Part shown: positions 30,152-42,036 of the stretch, piece by piece
How the letters are laid out: the number at the start of each line of letters is the position of its first letter
Numbering within the stretch: position 1 is the first letter of the stretch
From: Amia ocellicauda
Taxonomy: Eukaryota; Chordata; Actinopteri; Amiiformes; Amiidae
Direction: 5' to 3'
Assembly: GCF_036373705.1 (NCBI RefSeq)
Contig: NW_027102660.1
Location: forward strand, 744,001 to 808,000
DNA: 64,000 nucleotides
Translations under genes and position numbers: made by a program
Notes under the pieces: model-generated
What the model saw: only the letters and a program-made list of their open reading frames with translations
The model's database searches: none
Told to the model about the DNA's origin: nothing

Positions 30152-31243
30152 ATGACTCGGCAAGCTCCCCAAATGCAGGAACTATACTACAACCCAGCCA
30201 AGATTGGGGGTTTGGCGGGTAAGAAGGGTTTTCAAAGAGGATTCGCTGAGGCCGGAGTGAAGGTTAATGATGTGGTTGTTTCAGAATGGTTACGGGAACA
30301 AGACGCCTATACCTTACATAAACCTCTCAGGATTAACTTTAAAAGAAACCGCGTATATGCAACTGACATAGACTCACAATGGCAAATGGATCTAGTCGAT
30401 ATGTCAAATTTATCAAAACATAATAATGGTCACAAATTGATGTTGATGTGTATCGATGTGTTATCAAAATATGCCTGGGCTCGCATTCTACATAATAAAA
30501 CAGGTCGGGCGGTGACAAGGGCCTTTGAGGATATATTGTCCCAGGGTCGATGTCCTAAAAAACTGCAGACTGATAAAGGAAAAGAGTTTCTCAACAGAGA
30601 ATTTCAGAATCTACTGAAGAGACACAAAATATATCATTTCACCACCGGTAATGAGCTTAAGGCATCGGTATTGGAGAGGTTTAACCGCACCATAAAGACC
30701 AAAATCTGGAGATATTTTACAGCGGTCAACACGTTCAAGTATTTTGATAAAGTTCAGGATTTTATCGATGCTTACAACCAAGGGTATCACACCAGTATTA
30801 AAATGAAGCCTATAGATGTTGATCAAAGTAATTCTTTTAAGGTCTATATAGAATTATACGGACCGTTTATTAAGAAGGGAAAAACTACTTATAAGTTCAA
30901 CATCGGTGATGTGGTTCGCGTTTCAAAGCTAAGGAGTACTTTTGCCAAAGGTTATGAACAAACATTTTCTGACGAATATTTTACAGTTACCGAACAGTTG
31001 GCTAGAGACCCCCCCGTGTACCGGTTAAAAGACTATGACGGGGAGGATATAGAAGGAACGTTTTACGAAGCCGAGTTACAAAAAATGATTGTGGGTAAAG
31101 ACAGTGTATACAGAGTTGAAAAGATATTAGCTGAAAAAACCCAGAACCGGAAAAAATATGTGTTGGTGAAATGGCTTGGACGGCCTGAAAAGTTCAATAG
31201 TTGGGTCCCGGAACAACAGGTTTGCGATATTCAATCCTTATAA
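30152..31243 (+). CDS. INT: Retroviral-type integrase with chromodomain, copy 2
   Basis: This intact frame of 363 codons encodes the Polinton integrase, which inserts the element and makes the 6-bp duplication. The N-terminal about 70 residues are basic. The rve catalytic core follows, with its DDE residues in QWQMDLVDMS (first D), LQTDKGKEFLN (second D) and the glutamate of LERFNRT. A C-terminal chromodomain covers roughly residues 315-360 (YRVEKILAEK, then KYVLVKWLGRPEKFNSWVPE). Copies 1 and 3 have the more typical KWLGWPE, so one chromodomain aromatic is changed here. Start chosen: the ATG 42 bases after TATAAA; an open extension upstream has no ATG. Chromodomains in Ty3-like integrases direct insertion to chromatin, which is relevant to the tRNA-array location. 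Confidence 0.93.
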   Translation: MTRQAPQMQELYYNPAKIGGLAGKKGFQRGFAEAGVKVNDVVVSEWLREQDAYTLHKPLRINFKRNRVYATDIDSQWQMDLVDMSNLSKHNNGHKLMLMCIDVLSKYAWARILHNKTGRAVTRAFEDILSQGRCPKKLQTDKGKEFLNREFQNLLKRHKIYHFTTGNELKASVLERFNRTIKTKIWRYFTAVNTFKYFDKVQDFIDAYNQGYHTSIKMKPIDVDQSNSFKVYIELYGPFIKKGKTTYKFNIGDVVRVSKLRSTFAKGYEQTFSDEYFTVTEQLARDPPVYRLKDYDGEDIEGTFYEAELQKMIVGKDSVYRVEKILAEKTQNRKKYVLVKWLGRPEKFNSWVPEQQVCDIQSL

Positions 31244-31247
31244 CAAC

Positions 31248-32018
31248 ATGCCCGCGGGTGTGATGGGGGCATTACTTTCGGTACTCAAGATGGAATCAGG
31301 AGGCTTCTACGTGACTCTACCCAGTAACGCCTCTCTCGATATATACCCTAAAAATGAAATATCCAGTTACACGGTACAATTTGGAAAATCTATAGATCTA
31401 AGGGGGTCATGGGAAGTGGGGTTGGCGGAAATACAGTATCCTTACACTTGGGCTGTTTTACAAGATAAGGATGCCACCTTCGCCATTTTTGATGATGTTA
31501 AAATCAATGGACATTCACGATACAAGGAGGTTATTATGACAATGTGGATAAAATATTAGATGAGATTCATAAACAGTTCTCAGAAGGCACCCCCAACATC
31601 AAGCTATATTACAACCCTATTAAAAACAGAGTGTACAAGGTGTCAAAACCAGGTATTAGCATTCAAACCAGCGGCCAACTGGGGCGTATATTAGGGTTCT
31701 ATTCTGACACAGAGAGCAGGTTCTCAGAAGTGGTGGGGCGGCTTTTACACTCTTTATGTGTATACGGATATCATAACCCACCAGAGGGTTGGGGATAGTT
31801 ATGTCCCCCTTTTGAGAAATGTACTTATTAAAGGTAAAAGCAATGACATGGTCACAATTACTTATGACAAACCACACTACGTAGCAGTCTCAAAGATCCA
31901 CTTTGACAACATCACGATCGAAGTAAAATCGGATCAGAATATCAACGTACCCTTCCGCTTCGGTAAAGTTAATGTCAAACTACATTTTAGACCCCTGAAA
32001 CAGTGTGTACATTATTAA
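31248..32018 (+). pseudogene. Minor capsid (penton-like) protein, copy 2
   Basis: This carries the same N- and C-terminal signatures as copy 1. It is broken about twice, in a manner shared in part with copies 1 and 3. Confidence 0.83.
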
Positions 32019-32019
32019 A

Positions 32020-32379
32020 ATGGCTACCTCGAGGGGTTATGTAGATCCTAGCGCCTATGTGGATTATTACAAGATGCAAGCCGGGAACGGCTTGCCCGGT
32101 ATTGTAGGAGCCCCCACAATGTATGGCGCCGGTCTAGGAGGACTCTTTCGTGGTCTCTTTAGAATGGCCGTACCCCTGCTTAAGAGAGGCTTTGCTATAG
32201 CCAGACCCCACTTGAAATCAGCGGCTAAAAATATTGTTAGTGACGTGTTCACCAATGTTATGAACCGGGCAGCTAGCCATGAGCATCAGGAGGGTTCGGG
32301 TCTCATGGTAATGGCGAGGAGGGGGGTAAAAGAAGAATCAGCATGTGTCCACCAGTGGGCGACGAAGATCCGTGGCTAA
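32020..32379 (+). pseudogene. pX/pVI-like core peptide, copy 2
   Basis: The Gly-rich/amphipathic block is intact. The basic tail is incomplete and the gene is broken. It runs into the capsid gene. Confidence 0.65.
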
Positions 32380-33605
32380 CAAAAAACGAAGAATCTCTCA
32401 TTCTCCAACATATCGTGGAAATTTCAGACACGGCCCCTCTGGAGTTTTTTATAGCTGGCAATGGCGAGGATTATATTGATTTGAATAACACATTTATTTT
32501 AATGAACTGTAAAGTGACTGATGAGGATGGCGATGCAATCGAGAAGACGGCCAACGCTGGGGTCATCAATTACCCGGTGGCCACCATGTTTTCACAGGTG
32601 GATGTGACCCTGGGAGATCGGCTCATTAGTCAAAGCAGCAATACTTACCCCTATAGAGCCATGATGGAGTGTATCCTTAATTATAGTGAGGAGACCCTGA
32701 GCAAACAGTTCAGCCCCGGCCTTTTCTTCAAAGACATCCCGGAAGCTATGGACGACAAGGATCCAGAGGGACTCAATAAGGGTTTGCAAAAAAGAACGGC
32801 CTCTTCAACAGAAGGGAGGACCTTTGAGCTAATGGGGCATATCCATGCAGACATATTTTTCCAAGAAAAACTCATGCTCAACGGGGTAGACATTAAAATT
32901 AAAATGATCCGTAGTAAAAGTGCTTTTTGTCTGATGACACCTGATACTGAAAAATATATACTGACCATATTATCGGCCTCGCAGTTTGTGAAAAAAGTGT
33001 CCGTCTCCCCGGCGGTTAAACTAGGACACACGCAGGCGTTAATGACGGCAAACGCCAAGTACCCGATCGAAAGAGTCTACATGAAAGTCCACAGTATCCC
33101 CGCAGGGACACGGGTGATGAACCAGGAAAATCTGTTTCTAGGACAGCTCCCAAAACAGGTTATTATAGGTCTCGTGGATAATGATGCATTTACCGGGGTT
33201 TACAACAAGAACCCCTTTAACTTTAAACATTATAACGCGGAATTTATAGCGTTGTACGTCGATGGTGTGCAGGTTCCATCCAGACCTTTTCAACCTGACT
33301 TTGAAAACGGCAATGCGGTTCGTGAATATTACAGTCTAGTACTGGCTACGGGTCGCCATCTCAAGGATCAAACTCTGCTGATCGATCGCCGGGAATACTG
33401 CAGCGGTTACACCCTGTACGGTTTCAACCTGACCCCTGATGAAGAGTGTGGACAACATTTTTCACTGATGAAGACGGGCAATATGCGTTTGGAGATGCGT
33501 TTCAAGCAGCCTCTACCACGCACTGTAAATATGGTCGTGTATGCTGTGTTTGACAACATTATTGAGGTGAATCAGAGGAGAAACGTTATGTATGATTATT
33601 ATTAA
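32343..33605 (+). pseudogene. MCP: Major capsid protein, copy 2
   Basis: A long open frame of 420 codons covers nearly the whole MCP, but its beginning is not the normal capsid N-terminus. It is therefore counted as broken (one break). The conserved MCP blocks are all present. Confidence 0.85.
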
Positions 33606-33606
33606 A

Positions 33607-34164
33607 ATGAACACCAGAGAGCTCAACCACATCATGAATGCCCTGGCCGGCTCACGGAAACTGTTTCAAGGAGTCTACGCCTGCGATCAGCTGCCTAAAT
33701 TTAAGATCAAGAATTTACCTGCAATGTACATAATCAACACACACCCTAAAAATATGCCCGGAGAACATTGGCTGGCTATTTATCTAAGGGAGGACCACCG
33801 TGGTGAATTTTTTGATTCCTATGCAAACCCCCCGGATTTCAGACCTTTCCCTCGGAAGATCAATAACTTTCTGCTCAACAACTGTCAAGAAACCATTTAC
33901 AGCGGTCGTCAAGTACAAAGTCTTCAGACCTTCACTTGTGGTCAACACTGTGTGTTTTTCTTATATCATAGATCTAAAGGAAGGTCATACCCCGATATTA
34001 TGGCCTTGTACAGTGAGGATTTAGGCCAAAATGATAAAAAAGTGGCAGAGTTTGTCAGTACACTGTGGACCCCCCCTTATAACACAATGACTTACGACCC
34101 TAGACAGCCATGTATACAGATGGGGTGTTCTTGTGAGGATTTTAAAAGATGTCATGCGTGTTAA
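33607..34164 (+). CDS. PRO: Adenain-type cysteine protease, copy 2
   Basis: This intact 185-codon frame retains the HW, FDSY and TCGQHC catalytic blocks. It differs from copy 1 at a handful of residues (for example AGSRKLFQGVYACDQLP), the same variants as copy 3. Confidence 0.92.
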   Translation: MNTRELNHIMNALAGSRKLFQGVYACDQLPKFKIKNLPAMYIINTHPKNMPGEHWLAIYLREDHRGEFFDSYANPPDFRPFPRKINNFLLNNCQETIYSGRQVQSLQTFTCGQHCVFFLYHRSKGRSYPDIMALYSEDLGQNDKKVAEFVSTLWTPPYNTMTYDPRQPCIQMGCSCEDFKRCHAC

Positions 34165-34343
34165 GGTGAAAAAATAATGAAAACAGCCTTTGAATCATTA
34201 GTTTTGTTTTTATTCAAAACAATTCTAATACAAAGCACGGGTTATGTTATAAATAAATGTACAACATTTGAAAATAAAAAAAATAAAATAAAAAATTGTT
34301 TGTCGGGTCATTATTTACAGGGGAGACAAATAAAAACATGAGA
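34165..34343. terminator. Convergent 3' region, copy 2
   Basis: Overlapping plus and minus AATAAA signals lie in an A-rich stretch, as at 15529-15707. The A-tract length differs. No gene was found. Confidence 0.55.
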
Positions 34344-35085
34344 TTAATAAGCTTCCCAACGATGGATAGATCCTGAGGATGGTCGCTCAGCACGGTCAGA
34401 GTAATGAGATATCGGAGTCAGATCAGGCTCCACCTCTTTACACAGATGGATTTTTTGTCGCGTTTCCTGGTTAGGAACTGTGGATTGGGGCATGTTCAGA
34501 CAGGCCATCGCCTGTAGGAAAGCATTCCAGCCTACAGGTCGGCGACTATCGGGTACCTTATTAGTGCTAGTGACACTCTTCAACAAATCAAACGTGTGAA
34601 CCTTTGATCAGTTGTCCTTTAAAAACAAATTCACCCTGTTCATTCCAAGCCGTTACCCGCGGTTTCTGAACCATTTTGTGCAGGATATATTGTGCATGTC
34701 TTTTGCTTCTGGCCGGCATGTTTCTCAAAACATCCGTTACAACATCTCCCTCTGAACTCTCAACAGGTTCGGTCACCGCAACATCTTTATCAACCGTACC
34801 CCCCGCATCAGCCCCAGAACCATTTTCTTGAGAGGCCATGGTTAAAGTTAAAATGTTTTGATCTTTTTCACCCTGTCTAACCAGACGGAGGTAGCGCTGT
34901 AACGTGTTGGTATACAACTGGGCTTTGGAATACTGATTTAAATCGGCCCTGGCCTGTATAGCATTCATTTCAGAGTCCAGGTTGTTTTCGGCCGTTTGTC
35001 TAATGGGCTCTGGCCCGACAACATTTTTTCTCAGTTTCTCAAGCTGCTCCTGAGGGATCAAAAACATTTTCTGAGCATATTCCAT
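34344..35085 (-). pseudogene. Conserved 247-aa Polinton protein, copy 2
   Basis: This keeps both conserved ends (MEYAQKMFLIPQEQ and RRPVGWNAFLQ). It is broken about once. Confidence 0.75.
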
Positions 35086-35087
35086 TA

Positions 35088-35423
35088 TTAACCCACTCTG
35101 GAAGCTAGAAGACTGGTTAGGAAAGGCATGGCTATGCTCAACAGCGGTCCTATAAAACCCCCGGTTTGATTAATCTTCTTTCTTTTTCTTTTAATAGAAT
35201 ACTTCTTATTAGTGATGATCTTGATAACCGCTTTTTGTTTTTTGAGTTTAGAATGTTGAGAAGGGGTTAGGGGTATATTACCGCGTAAGATGTTAAAAGC
35301 TATTTCACACAGGGTCTCGATCAAATCCGAGGGGGCCCCTGCCAGCACAGCTTTCCTATGGCGCGGGCTCCCCTCAAATAACATTTGCAAAAGTGGCAGA
35401 TTTCTTTTAATCCGAACAGACAT
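35088..35423 (-). CDS. Small basic protein, copy 2
   Basis: This intact 111-codon frame has the same helical, Lys-rich and hydrophobic segments as copy 1, with only a few conservative differences. Confidence 0.8.
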   Translation of the reverse strand: MSVRIKRNLPLLQMLFEGSPRHRKAVLAGAPSDLIETLCEIAFNILRGNIPLTPSQHSKLKKQKAVIKIITNKKYSIKRKRKKINQTGGFIGPLLSIAMPFLTSLLASRVG

Positions 35424-35429
35424 TCTTAT

Positions 35430-36102
35430 TTATTTCCTTTTCTTTAGCACATACACTGCCGGCCAATCGGGCGGGCACAAACCTGTTCTGAGGCGAAAGT
35501 CTTCTGGGGTTTGTGCTTTTAAGTCTGCAATCAAGTACCCGTAGGGTTTTTTGGTGGCATCCTCAAATGCCTCCAAAAAGAACTTGGTCTGGTTAGGGTA
35601 CATTTGACGAGCCAAGACGGTGACTTGTAGTTTATCTCTGGGGTTTTTAAAAAGAATTATATAATTGGCATTTAAATTAATAGTGCGGCTTTTTTTTACC
35701 TTGAAAAAATAGATTTTGAACTAAATAAAGAATACTTAAATTCCTATGATGAGTGTACTTTGTGAAAGCTTTTTCCACTTCACTGTTGTCACCGGCCTGC
35801 TCCATCAGGTCATCAAGGATCACTAGATTAGTTTGACCGGGCGGGAACAAGTCATCGTCACACAACGAGGCGGGGAGACCTTGCACAAATTTCAGATTAT
35901 TTTTTTTCGAAGCCAAATCATCGTAGAGAGGTTGCCAGCAAGAGTAACACCACACTATGTTGTCAAGAGCTTGGGACACGGTTGCGTCCACATCTTCTAT
36001 GATGTTCTTTATAAGATAGCTCTTCCCCGAATTGGAGGGACCGGCTATAATACAGGAGAAAGGGTGTTGAAGTCTGTTATCAAAACCACCGCTAATATCC
36101 AT
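35430..36102 (-). pseudogene. Packaging ATPase, copy 2
   Basis: The Walker A (GPSNSGKSYLI) and Walker B (TNLVILDDLMEQ) regions are intact. The gene is broken about once. Confidence 0.87.
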
Positions 36103-37153
36103 AAGGCAGAGTGGTATAATCAGTCTTCAACACTCTTTTATTGTACACCACCCTGAACCGTTTGTTTAGTGATCTATTTTCCAACGTGTACCCCTTTTTA
36201 TTGCGATAGATCTGATTTCCGGCTGTAATAATCTCACGAGGAGGCGCGTCTTTCTCGGTTACAAAACTTTCTACCAGGGTCTTCAGAGACTTGATGTTAA
36301 TGAGCTTGTTGTTACAATGGTTCAGAGTGAAACCCTTAACTTTCATACAGGTCTTACCCGCAGCCGTTCTGTATGCGTCTTAGGACCCCCTGAAACAAAC
36401 TCCACTATGTGGTCCTGAGGATCTAGTTCGCTCGTTAACTCCCCAAGGTAGTCCCCGAGGGGAGGGACCCAATCCCCTGGCCTGGTGACAAAGATTACAG
36501 AGTCAGTATCATGATAGAGCGTGCGTTCCTGCAACTGATCCATTAAGTTGTACAGTTCAAGCCGGGCGTAAGCCGTGGTAAAAACCGCTATGAAAACATT
36601 AACGTTCCCCTGTTTGGTGGGGAAATCTTTAGGGGCCCTCCACTGGACCTGTGCCACGTGGTCATTTAAGAATTGAAAGTGTGATACTGCATGTTGTTTG
36701 GAAAACATAAATTCTATAAACTGTTCAGGGGTTTTAATCAAGGTTGTGTTTAGACGGTAATTTCTTTCCCCAAACTTACCCCACAGACTGTTTAAAATCA
36801 GTTTGGACATTTGTCTCTTGGCGGGGTTTACAGTTATGTTCCTGCAACTTGGTGATGTCTGAAAAGGCAACCATCTGTTGAGAGTTTAAGCCGGCCCTCT
36901 GATGAAGCATTAAAGCCTCTTGCAGAGCTTGGGGTTCAGGCATGTCGGGGGTGAGTAGTTTTATTAAACTGTAAGCAAAACAGAGCTTATTGTCCCCACT
37001 GGAACTCACCACTAATTGCCTGAGCTTGGTCCTAATTATGTCGTTCTTCAAGCATTTCGACAGTCTTCTAAGCGCCCCACCCTCAGGGTTACGAACCACA
37101 TTCATTACCAGAGACAGACTTTCATCAGCTAAGATGGCTGCGTTTCTTTGCAA
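36092..37153 (-). pseudogene. PolB: Polymerase B remnant, copy 2
   Basis: About a third of the normal gene length remains. It keeps the C-terminal polymerase region with motif B (LILNSLWGKFGE) and motif C (YHDTDSV), and the extreme N-terminal region. Most of the exonuclease and motif A region is absent. It is clearly non-functional. Confidence 0.9.
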
Positions 37154-37926
37154 TAACGCTTCGATTTTAGCCAGACATCTAAATTATCTCCACTCAGCAT
37201 TACAGATAGGTTGCTAAACAAATCATCCCCTCTGAGTTCTAACTGTACAACATCTCGAGGTCTGACCCTTTCAGCAACCTGTTCAAGCATTTTCTGCAAG
37301 GCCTCGTGTATGTTGACAAATATTTCTGCATAATTGTCACAATTTAAAAGTTCTGCAAAATTAAAACGCTGAATCATTTCAAAATTGTTATAGGCCGGTC
37401 TATCTATAATCACGGGATCACTGGTACTCTTGGACACATCATCATTTTGAACAAAGCCTTCACCCCCTACATTCTCACAGAGCATGTCCTCCACAGCCTT
37501 ATCAGTCTCAGAACCCTCCACATTCCGAACACCCCCACTGCTGACATCTACAAAACCCCCTTTTTGAGGAGGCTCATTGAAAGCCTGTAAAAGTCCTTCA
37601 AAGATATCCAACCGGTTAATGTCAAGACCCTCCTCTATAGTGATGGCTGCTTCTGCCGCCATCCTGTGTTCTAATTGTTTCAAATCATTTATAATAGGGG
37701 CAGAATTTGGTCGGGGTAGCTCCTCCAAAGACTCCACCATTTCAAACAAATCGGGGTGAACTAGGGGGTGAACCTCTATAAGCGCTACCGGTGGGAGGTG
37801 GTTATTTAGATCATTGACCATCTGTAACAGGTCGGGGTTCACCGGTAAGTCTGTTAATTCACATTCTATCGGTGGTAATTGGGGGTTATTTAAATCATTT
37901 ATCATTTGTAATAGTTCCAGGTTCAT
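37129..37926 (-). CDS. Repeat protein upstream of polymerase, copy 2
   Basis: This is open over 265 codons from the first ATG, with the three leucine-rich N-terminal repeats as in copy 1. It remains open although the polymerase beside it is largely gone. Confidence 0.63.
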   Translation of the reverse strand: MNLELLQMINDLNNPQLPPIECELTDLPVNPDLLQMVNDLNNHLPPVALIEVHPLVHPDLFEMVESLEELPRPNSAPIINDLKQLEHRMAAEAAITIEEGLDINRLDIFEGLLQAFNEPPQKGGFVDVSSGGVRNVEGSETDKAVEDMLCENVGGEGFVQNDDVSKSTSDPVIIDRPAYNNFEMIQRFNFAELLNCDNYAEIFVNIHEALQKMLEQVAERVRPRDVVQLELRGDDLFSNLSVMLSGDNLDVWLKSKRYCKETQPS

Positions 37927-38109
37927 TGGGACATCAGAGGAGTTCACAACAGGGCCGGGGATGTTCTCTCGGGAAGGTCTTTTTGGGGCCCTAGCTTGTT
38001 CATAATCCTTTAGTTTGTGAGTTCTTTTACCAAGTCAGGACATTTTTTAATTTATTTTTTATTTTTCCAACAACCCACAATAGTAAGGCGTTTTGTGTCT
38101 ATTAAAACA

Positions 38110-38712
38110 TTAAATACGGTACAATTCGTTAGTAAGGGTATTAATAAGGGTGTTTTGGCTCTCTATCAGCAGGTTTTGCCCCACTAACACAAGTCTTTGA
38201 TTTTGTAACAAAGTATGTAGCAACTCATGCCGACCTTCAGGAAGTAGCTCCGGGGGCTGGTGGCCTGGCTCAGCTTCAAAGGATGGTCGCTCCGGTAAAT
38301 CTCGGTCGAAGGAGGCAAGGAGCGAGTGTATACTCATGGACGGAGACCAAGAAGGCCTTTGCGGTGACACCCTGGCCAAGCGCGGGGTTACTGTTCCGCG
38401 TTTCGGTAGCCAAGAAATGGGTCTGGGGGGACGATGTTGAAACTAGGCCGTCGTTGGGTGGTGTGTCAGCCCTGACTGACGGCGACCCCTGAGGTTGTTG
38501 GATGCCTGTATTTGTTCCGCCCGACAATGCGGCGGGCTGAATCTGGGGTGTTGAATTACCCCCAGAAGGCTGTGGCCTGAGTAGATGTTGGGGGGTCTCC
38601 AAGACCACCGTGGGGGATCCTCTCGGTGATCTCACCGGGAAAGATGTTTGATCCCACTTAGACGGGGTAATTGTCCTCAATAGCTCATTCACAGAATGAC
38701 TATCCCAAGAGT
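38110..38712 (-). pseudogene. Proline/serine-rich last exon, copy 2
   Basis: This corresponds to 4447-5048. It is broken about once. The splice acceptor context and the C-terminal leucine-rich stretch are kept. Confidence 0.58.
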
Positions 38713-40302
38713 CTTGGGAAGAATAAAAATATACATTACATTTACATCTTTAAACGGCGACAGAAATCAAACTTAAAACAACATGTCCAGGACATTCAAA
38801 ACCTTTAGCTTTTTTAGACCTTTGAAAATAGCCTTAGACATTCACTACAACGCCTTATTATTTACAGACAATATATTTATTAGGACTTGATAATAAATTT
38901 AAAACAGAGAAGCCGCTGTAAATAAACTGTTTCTTAAATGTTTCTTTAAAAACTGTAATATTGTTAATAAAACACACACACACACAACAACATTTCATTT
39001 TTAAACGAACCTTCCAAGTGTAAACGCTTCCTGATCCCGGGACTTCCTGTTTCACAAACGTTTTCACGATCTGTTTAAATATTAAATACAATGAACACCT
39101 TCAAGCCTTTTCCTACAACCACTTTAAAACAGAAGTATAATAGCGGGAGATAAGCCAAACAACTTACTAAACCCTTTCGGACGGCTTTACTTCCTAACCA
39201 GACGGTACGGCAATCGGTCATTTCTAAACACGTTCCCCAGAAACAAGCATAGACCTGTCCGGACTTCTAAAGATCTTTCCCAGAACCCCCCGCCCTACAG
39301 GAAACGGTCACCCATCGCTTAAATATTAGCCCTCAACGGGCAAACAAAGCCCTTTTAAAAACATTAAAGTTTGAAAGATCTTACTTACCTCCACAGAATA
39401 ATCGTTTCTTATGTTTTTCGGCTGGTTTAGCTTTTTGCACCGCTGTGAAGGTAAGAGACATGTTTAACCTTTAACCACACCGCTTTATAAAAAGCTTTAA
39501 CCTCTTACAGGCTGCAGATATATACTCACAGCTATCAGATACCGGGGCTGACGGCCTTTCAGATTCTTGAAAGGTTACGGTTCTCGAAGGTAAAACGAAA
39601 CAAGCCCTCGATGTGGAAGGCCTTTCGTTGTCTCGAACCACGTTTCTTAATACTGTTAGACAGGATAATTTTTTAAAATTAACAAAACTGGACTCAAACA
39701 TCTTACAGAAACGTTATACAAACAAACAGGGGTTTAGTTCTTACCCGGTCGGCAGACAGCCTGTCTAGGGACAACCACTTCTCTTGGTCGATCCTCGGAG
39801 ACATTAATCACAGGCCTTTCGATAGTTTCTGTGTAATTAAAGAGACCGGCATTAATATATATTAAAACGTTTTCATAACTCTAATGAGCCGCTTCAAAAC
39901 CACACACACCCATGCATAAGAACCCATGAGCGCAAACACAAAAATCTTACCGTCGTTGTTCCAGATGATCTCCTCAGCGTTGGGAATTAACTCCTGTTGA
40001 CTGGCTGAAAAATAATTTTACAGAACTTAAAACAGATGTTATAGCCTTATTTACAATACATGCACACAACACGCTCTGAGTCAATGAAAAGAATCTGAAG
40101 ACTTGCCTAAAAACTCGTTTAAATCGAATCGCTGATGTTGTTTCCGGACATTGTTGATCTTTAGTCTTAAATCGAAAGGTCAGCATGAGTCTGTCGAGCT
40201 GAAGACCAGACCTTCATACTTATACTGATGGCCACATGCCGGATCTGCTTGTAAGGCATTGTTCTGGTCTGGCCTTTGTGCCGCCCTGTTACCAATTAAC
40301 AT
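38713..40302 (-). other. Upstream exons and introns of the spliced gene, copy 2
   Basis: This is the counterpart of 5049-6638, with the same five candidate exons and splice signals. The first-exon ATG lies at 40302. Confidence 0.5.
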
Positions 40303-40722
40303 ATCAAAACCAACCAATAAAATGACACTGCATCAAATTTCAAATAGAAACCAAGATGGAGACGATCTCTCTCCTCTCTACTCTAAACTTTTATTAGAAC
40401 CTTTTGGTCTCTCAAAAAAACATTTTTAAACATCAAGACCTATAGTCAACAACCACTAAGAATATTTCAGGCCTTTATAAGCACTAAAAAACAACCTGAG
40501 CCTAGAAAATAACTATAAAGATCAAAAAAACTAGCGCTTTTACAGTGATTTTTTTTTTTTTTATAGCGATGCTTTGTTTGGTATTAAACAAGTCACAAAC
40601 TACTCAGAACAGCGTTTATCCCCGCAAAAGATATATTTGGGTTTATTTTACAAAGCTTATAAATTATATAGGTTAAAAGTATTCTGAATGTTTTGATATC
40701 ACACGCCATACCAACTGTTGTC
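40303..40722. other. Right subterminal DNA, cut, copy 2
   Basis: This is the same 420-bp stretch as 6639-7060, ending CCAACTGTTGTC before array sequence TTCTACACC. No gene is seen. Confidence 0.5.
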
Positions 40723-41019
40723 TTCTACACCTTACGGTAGCAACAAATCTAACTACTGCTTTACTTTAACAATAATAATGACGGCGACCACGATGACAAC
40801 AAGAACAACAACAACAAGAACAACAACAACAACATCATCATCATCATCATCATCAGATTTTAATTAAAAGTGGCTACACCAGCGTTTACAATTTCAACCT
40901 GTCGACGGACGGACGCTCTGAGTGCATCGATTGCGGGCACTCCAATGAAGAAAAGACACCCACCGCCTCCGGGGAACCACGAGGGCAAGAATGACGAAAA
41001 GGGCCAGCCCACAGTAGGC

Positions 41020-41092
41020 TGTTTCCGCCCGGTTTCAAACCGGGGACCTTTCGCGCGTTAGGCGAACGTGATAACCGCTACACTACGGAAAC
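41020..41092 (-). tRNA. tRNA-Val (AAC), B box altered
   Basis: The acceptor, D and anticodon arms are intact with anticodon AAC. The T loop reads TTTGAAA, lacking the C56 of the B box and of the tertiary G19-C56 pair. The gene at 26070 has the same change, so this is an inherited variant. Function is doubtful. Confidence 0.8.
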
Positions 41093-41963
41093 TGACACCG
41101 CTGCCTCTTGCTTCAAATGGTTACCGTTAAAGCCTGCTGGTAAAACGGGCTCAGGTGTTTCAGGTCGGCTAGGCTGTGAGATGGCGTCTGAAGTGCGGCG
41201 AAAGGATGCCATTTTCACTGACCTGTTTGGCATTGCTAAAGGGCACATCAGGACACTTCGGAAACTCTTTTAAAGGCAGGACGCCCTGCGCTCTGACAGT
41301 GCCTGCACTTAACCCAACAAGGTGATGCTGAATGGCTTGTTCAAACGTCTGGTGGTCTTCCTTCACCACCAGACTATCAGAGCTATTGTGCCTTCTACAC
41401 CTTACGGTAGCAACAAATCTAACTACTGCTTTACTTTAACATTAATAATGACGGCGACTACGACGACAACAAGAATAACAACAACAACATCATCATCATC
41501 AGATTTTAATTAAAAGTGGCTACACCAGCGTTTACAATTTCAACCTGTCGATGGACGAACGCTCTGAGTGCACCGATTTCGGGACACTTCGGAAACTCTT
41601 TCAAAGGCAGGACGACCTGCGCTCTGACAGTGCCTGCGTTTAGCCCTACAAGGTGATGCTGAATGGCTTGTTCAAACGGCTGGTGGTCTTCCGTCACCAC
41701 CAGACTATCAGAGCTATACTGCGCCTTCAACTACATAAGAGTAACAGCAATGTCGCCGATCCTGCTACGGTCGTATTGTAACGCAACAACATGTATCGAT
41801 TTTAAAAGTGTCAGTTCCAGTGCCTCGCAAAGCTACCCTTCTGCGATCGTTTGTTCTCAAGGTCAGGATTTCTTGCCACTCCGAGGAAGAGAAAACGACG
41901 GCCGGCCTTGGGGCAGAGAGATGGCGACGGGTAACACGGCACTGGCACGCGTGCACCGCGGGT

Positions 41964-42036
41964 TGTTTCCGCCCGGTTTCGAACCAGGGACCTTTCGCGT
42001 GTGAGGCGAACGTGATAGCCACTACACTACGGAAAC
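41964..42036 (-). tRNA. tRNA-Val (anticodon CAC)
   Basis: This is identical in sequence to the gene at 7657: fully paired acceptor stem, canonical A and B boxes and loop CTCACAC. It looks functional. Confidence 0.93.

Larger units (their letters stand above)
27807..40722 (+). mobile_element. Polinton/Maverick copy 2, left end present, right end cut
   Basis: The left TIR is intact and preceded by CATAAG, at the same position in the array unit as copy 1. The copy is 12.9 kb long and lacks the right TIR, ending at the same base as copy 0. It is the most damaged copy inside: the polymerase gene is only about a third of its normal length. The integrase, gene B, protease, small basic protein and repeat protein are open. 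It is broken (many breaks) and young. Confidence 0.95.
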
